Assembly (NCBI RefSeq): GCF_041102775.1
Contig: NZ_JBGCUO010000002.1
Span: forward strand, 154,850 to 218,849
Reading direction: 5' to 3'
Origin: Alcanivorax sp. REN37
GTDB lineage: Bacteria > Pseudomonadota > Gammaproteobacteria > Pseudomonadales > Alcanivoracaceae
DNA: 64,000 bases
Below the pieces are notes generated by a model. It had not been told where the DNA came from. It saw only the letters and a program-made list of their open reading frames with translations, and made no database searches. Made by a program: the position numbers and the translations under genes. Below, piece after piece: positions 46,536-54,685 of this stretch (positions are counted from its first letter, which is position 1; each line of letters opens with the position of its first letter).

Positions 46536-46566
46536 TTGACCGCGGCCCGGTGGCGACCGTCATACT
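46536..46566 (+). promoter_or_regulatory. Possible MerR-type promoter for the outward copper genes
   Basis: TTGACC (46536-46541) and CATACT (46561-46566) are separated by 19 bp, the spacing of MerR-family promoters, facing away from copA. Unlike the copA promoter, the spacer shows no clear CueR dyad. Confidence 0.45.
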
Positions 46567-46592
46567 GTGCGCCGTGAATGGAGGGACGGGCA

Positions 46593-46922
46593 TTGCTGCG
46601 TCGTTTGGGAGTGCAGTTGCTGGCGGTGATCTGGCTCGGCATGGCGCTGAGTGCGGCGGCGATGCCGTGCGCGCCGCTGTGCCTGCCCGCCGACGGCCAC
46701 AGCGCCATGGCCCACTGCGACGACGGCCAGATGACCCATCACGATGGCCACGATCTGCAATGCGAATTGCAGTGCTTGATGTTGGCGCAGTTGCCGCTGC
46801 CCAGCGCGGCGCTGTGGCTGCCGCCCTCGATCCCGGTGTCGGCGCCGTTCGCGCGCCTAGCCCCGCAACCGCTTACGCCCCACCTTGATGCCCTGCTGCG
46901 TCCGCCCCGCCTGACTGCCTGA
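46593..46922 (+). CDS. Small exported Cys/His/Met-rich protein
   Basis: A protein of about 109 residues. A TTG start at 46593 is chosen because a GGAGGG ribosome site lies just upstream; an in-frame ATG at 46578 has no such site. The N-terminus is a signal peptide or signal anchor (LGVQLLAVIWLGMALSAAA). The next 45 residues hold CAPLC, then several His, Met and Asp residues (HSAMAHCDDGQMTHHDGHD) and CELQC: two Cys-x3-Cys pairs and a third Cys among His. This is a likely metal-binding region, copper by context. The rest is Pro/Leu-rich. It resembles small CopL/DUF2946-type proteins in style, but I do not recognise a family. Confidence 0.72.
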   Translation: MLRRLGVQLLAVIWLGMALSAAAMPCAPLCLPADGHSAMAHCDDGQMTHHDGHDLQCELQCLMLAQLPLPSAALWLPPSIPVSAPFARLAPQPLTPHLDALLRPPRLTA

Positions 46923-46963
46923 TCAGCCGCTTTTTCTCATCCAATTTGATCAGGAGAATCACC

Positions 46964-49075
46964 ATGGTGTGGTCCCACACTGTGGGGCGCCGTCCGCTTG
47001 GCGCCCTGGTGCTGGTCCTCTCGCTCGGCGGTTGCACCCTTGCACCGCCCGACGATGGTCCGGCCCGTATCGATGACTTGTTGGCACAGCGCAATGTGCC
47101 CACCGCCGCCCCGCAACCGCTGGGCGCCGCCCCGCTCAGCCGCGAGCTGGCGATCATGTATGCCTTGCACCAAGGCGCCCAGGGGCGCGAAGTCCGTGCT
47201 GCGCTGGGCAGCGCCGCCGCCGGAGTGCTGGCAGCGGCGCAATGGCAGAACCCCACACTCTCGTTGTCGTTGCTGTTCCCAGATGGCGACGCCAGTCGCG
47301 AAACCGGCGTTGGTTTGGCGATGAATGTCAGTGAACTGTTGCTGCGCCCGTCACGGCAGCGGCTGGCGGCCGGTGATTATGAGCAGGCATTGCAGCGCAT
47401 CAGCCTCGGCCTGCAGGCGTTGGCGTTGGACACCGAGCGCGCGTGGTACCAGCTGGTGGCGGCGCAGCAACAGCAGGCGTTGCAGCAGGTGGCGGATGAC
47501 CTGGCGGCGCTGCGGCTGACGGTGGCACAGCGCCATCGCGACGCGGGTAATCTGACGCCGCTGGAGTGGGCGCAGGTGCAGCGTGACCGTAGCCAGTCAG
47601 CGCTGGCGTTGGCGCGCAATGGGCAGCAACTGCTGCGCGCGCGGCTGCAATTGGCCGCCCTCACCGGCCTGCCGGCGCAGGGCAACTGGACGGTGCCGGA
47701 GTGGCTACCGCAACCGGCCGGTCAGCTGCCGGCCGCTGCCGAGTTGAGTGGCGCGGCATTGGTGTCACGGTTGGACCTGCTGTGGTTCCAGCAGGCACGC
47801 GTGCAGCAGCAGGAACAGTTGCAGCAAGTGCAGCGGTTCCGCTGGCTCGGCAACCTGTCGCTGGGCGCCGAACACGAGTGGACCGAAGGCGGCGGGCGTC
47901 AGTACGGGCCGTCGGTGTCGTGGGGCATTCCGCTGTTCCACCGCAACCAAGCGGCGCGCGCCCGTGCGGCAGCGGAACTGGAGCGTGCCGAGATCGCCTT
48001 GGCGGCGCGCACTGAGGCGGCTGAACGTGAGGTGCAGCTGGCTAGCGGCCTGCTGGACAGTCAGCGCACTCAGCTCGATCAATGGCAGCACACCATGCTG
48101 CCCGCACTGGCAGCGGTGACGCTGGCACGCCAACAGCGCGTCAACTTCATGCTCGATGGGGTGTTCGACCTGTTCGATGCGCGCGCAGCGGAACTGGCCG
48201 GCTGGCAGCAGTGGAGCACACTGCTGGCGGACTACTGGGACCTGCAACTTGAATTGGCCGCTGCCGTGGGCCAGCGGTTGGAGGTGGCGCAGACCGCAGG
48301 CGTGATGCCGGCGCCGGTGGCGCAAGCGCGCGGTGAAGGCAGTGCTGGTCATAGTGGCCACGGGTCTCACGGTGCTCACGGTGGCCATGGGATGGCTGCG
48401 GGGGCGGCGCATGCTGGCCACGCTGAGACCGGGCAGGCTGAAGCCGCGGCCTCCGGCGCGGGGCGCGGTGTGGGGGACCATGCGGGTCACTCGAATTCTG
48501 ATCATGCGCATCACGCCGATCATTCGGACCCTTCAGATCGCTCGGCTCATTCGGACCATTCGGCCCATTCGGCTCATCCGGCTCATCCGGCTCATTCGGA
48601 CCATTCGGACCATTCGGACCATTCGGATCATTCGGATCATTCGGATCATTCGGATCATTCGGACCATTCGGACCATTCGGATCATTCGGACCATTCGGAT
48701 CACTCGGATCATTCGGATCATTCGGATCACTCGAACCATTCCGGGGGCTCCGAACACGTCAGCCATCCCGACCATTCGGCGCCGCTGAACTCTGGTGGCG
48801 ATCCAGATCAATCCAGGCGGTCTGCTAGCCCAGGCTACCCAGCCGCTGTGATCAGCCCTGGCCGTAGCGCCGAGGCCGATGGCGGTCAGCCGACCGCGTC
48901 AGTCACCGGCAAAGCGGTCGACCACCACAGCGGTGGCGGCGCGCCACATCCTGCTGACGACGCATCCCGCTCCGGTGATGGCGTCGTCGCCGATCATGCA
49001 CACCACGTAGCGCCGGCGGCGCCGGGCCAACCCGGTCACAGCCGTCCAGCTGCCCACCACCAGGGAGCACATTGA
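46964..49075 (+). CDS. TolC-family outer-membrane efflux lipoprotein with giant His-rich tail
   Basis: A 703-residue protein. The lipobox LGGC and the long Gln/Ala/Leu helices up to about residue 445 match TolC-family channel proteins (two OEP repeats; the last is SGLLDSQRTQLDQW...). From His463 to the end the protein changes completely: Gly/Ser/Ala/His/Asp-rich, with 15 tandem His-Ser-Asp units (His544 onward; 48593-48727) and a His-rich C-terminus. By TolC topology the tail should lie in the periplasm, where it could bind many metal ions. A GGAG ribosome site supports the start at 46964. It lies between the small metal-rich protein and the copper oxidase. No RND pump or adaptor genes are adjacent. 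Confidence 0.9.
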   Translation: MVWSHTVGRRPLGALVLVLSLGGCTLAPPDDGPARIDDLLAQRNVPTAAPQPLGAAPLSRELAIMYALHQGAQGREVRAALGSAAAGVLAAAQWQNPTLSLSLLFPDGDASRETGVGLAMNVSELLLRPSRQRLAAGDYEQALQRISLGLQALALDTERAWYQLVAAQQQQALQQVADDLAALRLTVAQRHRDAGNLTPLEWAQVQRDRSQSALALARNGQQLLRARLQLAALTGLPAQGNWTVPEWLPQPAGQLPAAAELSGAALVSRLDLLWFQQARVQQQEQLQQVQRFRWLGNLSLGAEHEWTEGGGRQYGPSVSWGIPLFHRNQAARARAAAELERAEIALAARTEAAEREVQLASGLLDSQRTQLDQWQHTMLPALAAVTLARQQRVNFMLDGVFDLFDARAAELAGWQQWSTLLADYWDLQLELAAAVGQRLEVAQTAGVMPAPVAQARGEGSAGHSGHGSHGAHGGHGMAAGAAHAGHAETGQAEAAASGAGRGVGDHAGHSNSDHAHHADHSDPSDRSAHSDHSAHSAHPAHPAHSDHSDHSDHSDHSDHSDHSDHSDHSDHSDHSDHSDHSDHSDHSDHSNHSGGSEHVSHPDHSAPLNSGGDPDQSRRSASPGYPAAVISPGRSAEADGGQPTASVTGKAVDHHSGGGAPHPADDASRSGDGVVADHAHHVAPAAPGQPGHSRPAAHHQGAH
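48593..48727 (+). repeat. 15 tandem 9-bp units encoding His-Ser-Asp
   Basis: Units of cattcggac or cattcggat (one cactcggat) follow each other without spacers; less regular units (His-Ser-Ala, His-Pro-Ala) precede them from about 48548 and His-Ser-Asn and His-Ser-Gly follow. Changes of unit number stay in frame. Confidence 0.97.
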
Positions 49076-49076
49076 G

Positions 49077-50366
49077 ATGAAACGTCGTGATTTTTTGTTG
49101 TCGGCGGGCGCCTGGGTGTCTGCCGGCGCCGCCTTGTCCTCGGTAACCGCAGCGGCGGTGGCTGCGCCGGCGTCCGCAGGTCGCGCGGCGCCGGGGCCGT
49201 CAGTACCGGTGATCACGCCCAACGGCTGGAGCTTGCCGTCACGCTGGGTCAAGGGCGCGCGCGAGTTCCATCTGGTGGCGGAGGAAGTGCGCCATGAGTT
49301 CGGTCCCGGCAGTGTGGCCCGCTGTTGGGGGTACAACGGCGGCACGCCGGGGCCGACGCTGGAAGCCATCCAAGGTGAAACCGTGCGCCTGTATGTCACC
49401 AACAAACTGCCGGAGCCGACCACGGTGCATTGGCACGGGCTGCGCTTGCCGTGTGGCATGGATGGCGTGGCGGGGCTGACGCAGCCGGCGATCCCGCCCG
49501 GCGCCACCTTCGTGTACGAGTTCGAGCTGAGCGATGCCGGCACCTTCATGTACCACCCGCACGCCAATGAAATGACGCAGATGGCGCTCGGGCTGATGGG
49601 CATGTTCATTGTCCATCCGCAGGGCGGCGATCCGGCGCCGGTGGACCGCGATTACGTGTTTCTGCTGCATAACTGGGCGTTGCCGCCGGGCAGTGAGCGG
49701 CCGGACCCGTCAGTGATGACCGACTTTGATCTGTGGACCATGAACGGCAAGGTGTTCCCGTCCATTGATCCAGTGGTGGCGGCCACCGGTGAGCGGGTGC
49801 GCATCCGCCTTGGCAACCTGTCGATGTGGAACCATCCGATGCACATGCACGGTGTGCACTTCGACGTGACCGGCAACGAAGCCGGGCGCTGGCCGTCGGC
49901 GCAGTGGCGGCGGGAGGTCACCGAGATCGTGGCGGTGGGGCAAACCCGTGATCTGGAGTTCGATGCGGTGGCCGGCGACTGGGCGTTCCACTGCCACATG
50001 TCGCATCACACCATGAACGCCATGGGCCACGAGATCACCAACCCGGTGGGTGTGCAGCAGCAGGACCTGCAAGGCCAGTTCGACCGCCTGCTGCCGGGAC
50101 ACATGGCGATGGGTGATGGCGGCATGATCGAGCACCAGCAGCACGTGGAGGCCGGACACATGCCAGGGCCACCCAATACGCTGGCAATGATGGCCGGTCA
50201 CGGCCAGTTCGGCGCCATTGGTATGGGCGGCATGATGACGGTGGTGAAGGTGCGTGATGGGTTGCCGAAAGGCAGCACCGCCGATCCTGGACACTACCGC
50301 CATCCGGCTGGGACGGTGGCGCGGGCGGTGCAGCAGGCGCCGCCGTTGGTGCGCCGCCCGCAGTGA
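49077..50366 (+). CDS. Tat-exported multicopper oxidase
   Basis: A 429-residue laccase-like oxidase, probably oxidising Cu(I) to less toxic Cu(II) in the periplasm. It starts with a twin-arginine signal (KRRDFLLSAG; Ala-rich h-region), so it depends on the Tat system whose genes open this window. All copper-ligand motifs are present: HWHG, HPH, HPMHMHGVHF and HCHMSHHTMNAM (type 1 Cys, His and Met). The C-terminal part is Met/His-rich (HMAMGDGGMIEHQQH). It starts 1 nt after the stop of the efflux lipoprotein, so the two are translationally coupled. A strong terminator follows. Confidence 0.94.
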   Translation: MKRRDFLLSAGAWVSAGAALSSVTAAAVAAPASAGRAAPGPSVPVITPNGWSLPSRWVKGAREFHLVAEEVRHEFGPGSVARCWGYNGGTPGPTLEAIQGETVRLYVTNKLPEPTTVHWHGLRLPCGMDGVAGLTQPAIPPGATFVYEFELSDAGTFMYHPHANEMTQMALGLMGMFIVHPQGGDPAPVDRDYVFLLHNWALPPGSERPDPSVMTDFDLWTMNGKVFPSIDPVVAATGERVRIRLGNLSMWNHPMHMHGVHFDVTGNEAGRWPSAQWRREVTEIVAVGQTRDLEFDAVAGDWAFHCHMSHHTMNAMGHEITNPVGVQQQDLQGQFDRLLPGHMAMGDGGMIEHQQHVEAGHMPGPPNTLAMMAGHGQFGAIGMGGMMTVVKVRDGLPKGSTADPGHYRHPAGTVARAVQQAPPLVRRPQ

Positions 50367-50426
50367 CGGTTCGGCGCACTGTGTGGCGTCAGAACGCGCA
50401 CTAACAGTGTTGGGTTTGGTGCCATC

Positions 50427-50464
50427 AAAAAACCCGCAGCGGTAGACCGCTGCGGGCTTTTTTT
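50427..50464 (+). terminator. Terminator after the copper oxidase
   Basis: Perfect 10-bp stem (50433-50442 with 50447-50456), 4-nt loop, A-tract before and T-tract after; it can serve both this operon and the convergent HmuY gene. Confidence 0.92.
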
Positions 50465-50482
50465 AGTGTGAGGCGCGGTGAC

Positions 50483-51769
50483 TTACTCGGCCGGCTGCAC
50501 CTCGAATTGCAGCGTCCAGGTTTGCGCACTGGTGGCCACCTGCGGGTCGCTGTAGGCCACCTCGGTGAGGTGGAAGCGCGCGTAGCTGCTGCCGTCGGCA
50601 CCGCGAATCAAGGCCGCGCCGTCCGGGTTGGCTTTGATCATGTGCTTGACGACGCCCGCTTCTGCCGCGGCAGCGTCGGTGGAGTAGTAGGTGAACCAGC
50701 CGAAGTTGAGCGGTGCCGGGTAGGTGCCGCGGTAAGGACTGTTGAGGCGGGATTCGGCGCTGTCTTTGATCCAGCCACTGGCGTTGGTCGGCACCGCGAA
50801 CTGGTTGTTGGTCAAGTCGGCGCGGGTCAGGTCGGCGTTGTTCGGGCGACGGAAGACGCTCGCCACCGGTTTGCCGTTGGCGTCATAGAAACCTGCCGGC
50901 GTGGCGCCAATGAAGCCGCCGGCGTTGCCGGTGCCAGAGATGCCGGCGTTCAGCTTGATGCTGTTGCGGCGCAATGCCACGTGCCAGTCGGCTTGCTCGG
51001 GAGCATCCACCACGGCGCCGGTGTCGAGGTTGAAATGCACCCACTGGGTCTCGCTGGACGCGTCGATGGTTTCTTCGCGCAGGGTTTGGTTGCCCTGGTC
51101 AGAGCTGCGCTCGAACCAGCGCAGCGTTGGCCAGCCGGACGCGGTGCCGCTGGGGCCGCCGTAATAGCCCACCACCTGCAGCGCGAACACTTTGTTGTCG
51201 TTGCCGGACAGCGCGTCGGCGTTGGAGGCGTTGTCGGTGATCAGGAACACGCGGTAGTTGGGGTACAGGTTGTGGTCGCTGCTACCGCCGAGCCCGTACT
51301 CGAACACGGAACTCTGGATCATGTTGTCGCCGACGAACACGCTCTTGGCGAAATCCGCCACATACAGGGTGCTGGGCAGCTGACCGACTTTGGGGTCGGT
51401 GGTGGCGTTCTGCCACTGGCTGAGTTCGCTCCAGCTGTAATCGAAGGGACCATTGAAGGCGCCGCCTTGGCCGTCGGCGGTGACGCCGCTATGGGTCCAG
51501 AAGCTGGCGTAGCTGCCGGTGCTGAGTACTTTCAAATCCCAGTCGTTGCCGCTGCAGTCGGGTACTTCGCGGTTGGCATTGAAATCGAAGCACAGGCTGT
51601 CGCCTTTGGCTGGCAGCTCAAAGCGCCATTCGGCTGAGCCGGAAAAGCGATTGCCATCACCGGGGCCTGGGCCTGGGTTCGGGGTGGAGTTGGAACTGGA
51701 GCTGCTGCCGCAGCCGGCCAGCAGCGCGGCGCTGAGGCCGAGGGTCAGAGTCAGGATCGACGATCGCAT
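50483..51769 (-). CDS. HmuY-family haem-binding lipoprotein
   Basis: A 428-residue lipoprotein (signal peptide with lipobox LLAGC, Cys20) followed by a Ser/Pro/Gly linker. The sequence ETQWVHFNLDTGAVVD and WHVALRRNSIKLNAG is the signature of HmuY, the surface haem carrier that hands haem to a TonB receptor. The N-terminal half (WRFELPAKGDSLCFDFNANRE) looks like a second related domain. An AAGGAG ribosome site supports the start at 51769. The gene overlaps nothing but lies 27 nt after the receptor stop, so the pair is one operon under the Fur site at 53.86 kb. Confidence 0.87.
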   Translation of the reverse strand: MRSSILTLTLGLSAALLAGCGSSSSSNSTPNPGPGPGDGNRFSGSAEWRFELPAKGDSLCFDFNANREVPDCSGNDWDLKVLSTGSYASFWTHSGVTADGQGGAFNGPFDYSWSELSQWQNATTDPKVGQLPSTLYVADFAKSVFVGDNMIQSSVFEYGLGGSSDHNLYPNYRVFLITDNASNADALSGNDNKVFALQVVGYYGGPSGTASGWPTLRWFERSSDQGNQTLREETIDASSETQWVHFNLDTGAVVDAPEQADWHVALRRNSIKLNAGISGTGNAGGFIGATPAGFYDANGKPVASVFRRPNNADLTRADLTNNQFAVPTNASGWIKDSAESRLNSPYRGTYPAPLNFGWFTYYSTDAAAAEAGVVKHMIKANPDGAALIRGADGSSYARFHLTEVAYSDPQVATSAQTWTLQFEVQPAE

Positions 51770-51795
51770 GGGGGTGTGCTCCTTGCTGGGTGGGG

Positions 51796-53814
51796 TCAGC
51801 GCTGCCATTGGTAGCGGGCGCCGAGGTAAACGTAACGACCGGCCACGGGGCCGAAGTCCGGGATTTCAGATGGGTCGGTGCTGTCGATGAACTTGCGCTG
51901 CCGGTCGAACAGGTTGTCGATGCCGGCAAACAGACGCAGGGCCGGGGTGGCATCGTGGTTCAGGCGCACATCCCAGGTGTACCAAGACGGCGAGTAGTCG
52001 CCTTGGCCGGTGTCGGTCAGTTCCCGCGACTGGCCGCGGGCGCGCAGGCTCAGGGTGGTGCGCTGGTTGGGCAGGGTCAGATCGCTGTTGAGGCGCAGAA
52101 TGTGGCGCGGTCGGCGGGTCAGGCGCGCGCCGGTGTCGAGGTCTTCGGTGTGGGTCCAGGTCCAAGAGCCGCCCACGGTCAGCGGTGTCAGCGGCTTCCA
52201 CTGCACGCCGGTTTCCACGCCCCAAGTGGCGGCGCGAGCGATGTTCTCGTAGGTGTAGGTGGTCACGCCCCCGCCACCAGTGACCGGCTGGCTCATGTCG
52301 ATTTGGATCAGGTCGGTGATGCGGTTGTAGAAGGCGTTCACATCCAGCGTCAGCTGGTCCTGCCAGCGCAGGCTGGTGCCGAGCTGCACGCTGTTGGATG
52401 ACTCCGGCTTCAGGTCGGGGCGGCCGATGACTTTGTAGCCAAGCGCGGAATGGTCGAACAGGAAATGGCGTTCTTTGAGGTTCGGCACCCGGTAACCCTG
52501 ACCGACACTGGCGCGCATTTCGCCTTGCCAAGCGTCACCCTGCAGGTAGTCGTAGCGCAACGCGGCCTTGGGGGCGGTATGGCTGCCGAAGTCGGAGTCG
52601 TACTGGTAGCGGGCGCCGAGCACCAATTCCAAGCGCTCACTCAGGAACACATCGTTTTGCAGGAACAGCTCCTGGCTGTCGCGCTGGGCGCGGCCGACGC
52701 TGAGCTCGGAATGGCCGTTGGCGCTTTGCCACAGCTGCTCATCATGCAGGTCGACGCCCACTTGCCACAGCTGGCCGGCCCAGGGCGGCAGGTCCAGTTG
52801 CAGAGTCAGGTGGCTTTGCTCCACCTTCGCATCGCGCTGGGTGACCAAGCTGTGCTGCGACAGTGCCAGTGAGTCGCTGCGGTAGCGCTCAGTGACGCCT
52901 TTGGCTTCCAGCGACAGGCCGTTGTCGGCGCTCCAGCGGGCGCCGCCACTGAGCCGGTCACGGCGAATGTGTTCGTCTTTTTGCTGGGGCACCAGCACCG
53001 ACGGCACGTAGCGTAAATAGCGTTGGCGGGCGTCTTCTTCGTAGCGCTGCACCTCGCCCCAGGCGCGCAGCGGGCCGTCCGGTTGCCAGCGCGCCATGGC
53101 GCTGTACTGGCTGCGCTCAACGGCGTCCCCGCGTCGGGTCCATGCCAGCGGTTTATCGGAGAAGCCGTCGTCCTGCTGCTGGTCGGCACCGAGGCTCCAG
53201 CGCCAATCTTGATTGCCGCCGTCCACCTGCAACTGTCCGTGGCGCTTGTTGGCGTCGATGCGGCGGGCGCTGTCGTTGCGGGTGCCGTAGCTGCCCACAT
53301 CGCCCAGCGCGGTGATGCGCAGGCCAGATTCCGGCACCCGCGTAATGACGTTAATGACACCGCCCATGGCGGCGCTGCCGTACTGTGCTGACGCCGCGCC
53401 TTTGATCACCTCAATGCGATCGACTTCGGTGAGTGCGTATTGGCTCAGGTCTACGGTGGAGCCGGTGCTGGCACTGATCGGCAAGCCGTCGATGAGGATC
53501 AGCAACTGGTCGGAGGTTAGCCCTTGCAGCGAGGCTTCGAAGCCAGATTTGCCATGGATCTCGCGCAACTGCACGCCGGGCACGTTCTCCATCGCTTCTT
53601 TGAGAGTGCGGGCATGGGTGCGATCCAGTTCGGCACGGGTCACCACTTCGGTGCGGATCGGTGCGTCCTGCTGGGTGCGTTCGGTGCGGGTCGCCGTCAC
53701 CACCACCGGTGACAGGTCGGTGGGCGTAGCGGGGGTGTCAGCGGAGGCCGCTGCCGACAGCAGTACCAAACCGGTGACCGCGAACGACCACCGGGGCGAA
53801 AAAAGAGAGGACAT
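51796..53814 (-). CDS. TonB-dependent outer-membrane receptor (haem type likely)
   Basis: A 672-residue receptor with a signal peptide (ending near AAASA), a TonB-box-like start LSPVVVTATRTERT, the plug domain (LKEAMENVPGVQLREIHGKSG, ILIDGLPISAS, EVIKGAASAQYGSAAMGGVINVI), and a 22-strand barrel ending in an aromatic residue pattern (YLGARYQWQR). Pairing with HmuY suggests haem as substrate; a siderophore is possible. A perfect Fur palindrome lies about 40 nt upstream. Confidence 0.94.
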   Translation of the reverse strand: MSSLFSPRWSFAVTGLVLLSAAASADTPATPTDLSPVVVTATRTERTQQDAPIRTEVVTRAELDRTHARTLKEAMENVPGVQLREIHGKSGFEASLQGLTSDQLLILIDGLPISASTGSTVDLSQYALTEVDRIEVIKGAASAQYGSAAMGGVINVITRVPESGLRITALGDVGSYGTRNDSARRIDANKRHGQLQVDGGNQDWRWSLGADQQQDDGFSDKPLAWTRRGDAVERSQYSAMARWQPDGPLRAWGEVQRYEEDARQRYLRYVPSVLVPQQKDEHIRRDRLSGGARWSADNGLSLEAKGVTERYRSDSLALSQHSLVTQRDAKVEQSHLTLQLDLPPWAGQLWQVGVDLHDEQLWQSANGHSELSVGRAQRDSQELFLQNDVFLSERLELVLGARYQYDSDFGSHTAPKAALRYDYLQGDAWQGEMRASVGQGYRVPNLKERHFLFDHSALGYKVIGRPDLKPESSNSVQLGTSLRWQDQLTLDVNAFYNRITDLIQIDMSQPVTGGGGVTTYTYENIARAATWGVETGVQWKPLTPLTVGGSWTWTHTEDLDTGARLTRRPRHILRLNSDLTLPNQRTTLSLRARGQSRELTDTGQGDYSPSWYTWDVRLNHDATPALRLFAGIDNLFDRQRKFIDSTDPSEIPDFGPVAGRYVYLGARYQWQR

Positions 53815-53851
53815 CGAAGGGGCTCCGCGCGCAAATGCTAACGCGGATGTT

Positions 53852-53870
53852 AATGATAATAATTATCATG
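53852..53870 (-). promoter_or_regulatory. Fur box upstream of the TonB receptor
   Basis: TGATAAT-A-ATTATCA at 53854-53868 is a perfect 7-1-7 inverted repeat matching the Fur core. It predicts iron repression of the receptor-HmuY operon. Confidence 0.9.
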
Positions 53871-53900
53871 TCTAGCTTAGGCGGGGCCGCCGCCGCCGAA

Positions 53901-54389
53901 TTAGGTGAGGTAATTCAGCGGCAGGGCGGTGGAATCCACCACCTTGCGCATCACGAAACTGGAGTGCACGCCGCTGACCCCGTCGATGCGGGTCAGTTTG
54001 TTGAGCAAGAACTGCTGGTAGCGGTCCATGTCCGGCACCATCACCTTGAGCAGGTAGTCGGCGGATTGGCCGGTGATCAGATAGCACCACTGCACTTCTT
54101 CGTAGCCGGCTACGGTTTCCTCGAAATGCTGGAAACGCTCCGGTGTGTGCCGATCCATGCTGATCTGCACCAGAATGGTCAGGTCCAACCCCAGCGCTTT
54201 GTGGTGCAGCAGCACCGCCCGCCCCTTGATGACGCCGGCGTCCTCCAGCTTCTGCACCCGGCGTGAGCAGGGCGAGGGCGACAGGCCCACCTGTTCCGCC
54301 AATTGCTGGTTGGTGAGGCCGCCGTCGGCCTGTAAAGCGGCCAAAATGCGACGGTCGTAGCGGTCGAGTTTGATGGTGGGCTGGGTCAT
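53901..54389 (-). CDS. Lrp/AsnC-family transcriptional regulator
   Basis: A 162-residue regulator. The N-terminal helix-turn-helix (DRYDRRILAALQADGGLTNQ, QVGLSPSPCSRRVQKLEDAGVI) is followed by the ligand-binding RAM domain with YEEVQWCYLITGQSADYLLK. The gene is divergent from leuA across about 300 nt with AT-rich tracts near its start, so control of leuA or of itself by an amino acid is possible. Confidence 0.93.
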   Translation of the reverse strand: MTQPTIKLDRYDRRILAALQADGGLTNQQLAEQVGLSPSPCSRRVQKLEDAGVIKGRAVLLHHKALGLDLTILVQISMDRHTPERFQHFEETVAGYEEVQWCYLITGQSADYLLKVMVPDMDRYQQFLLNKLTRIDGVSGVHSSFVMRKVVDSTALPLNYLT

Positions 54390-54604
54390 GGCAATAAATC
54401 ATCGTGTCTGGCGTTGTTTGGGCAATCTATCACCAAAATAAATCGCTATCGACCGCAATAAGCACGCCGATTGCGCAGGGGGGCGCCTACACTGTGTCCT
54501 ATCGTCAGTGCCGCCAGCCAAACGCCGACCGGCCCGCACGGGAATCTCCAGACCCCGGAGAGAAAGCCCGCACCACCAGTGCAACGGGTGTAAGATTGGC
54601 CCCC

Positions 54605-54668
54605 TTGGCATGACTGCCAAGCCATTCTCGAAGACGGACCGCACTGCGGTCCGTTTGTTGATCTGAAC
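54605..54668 (+). promoter_or_regulatory. Possible leuA leader with short peptide and hairpins
   Basis: Two adjacent hairpins: CTTGGCA/TGCCAAG (about 54604-54621) and GGACCGC/GCGGTCC (about 54635-54652) followed by gtttgttg. An 18-codon ORF starts at 54610 and ends at 54664-54666 with Arg-Leu-Leu-Ile-stop; the tandem TTG Leu codons follow the second hairpin. This looks like an attenuator layout, but no good ribosome site precedes the ATG. Confidence 0.35.
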
Positions 54669-54685
54669 CACGGAGCAGTCCCGAC

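Noticed and set aside
48593-48727. A CRISPR-like array
   Set aside because: The units are contiguous without spacers and are in frame inside a protein-coding gene.
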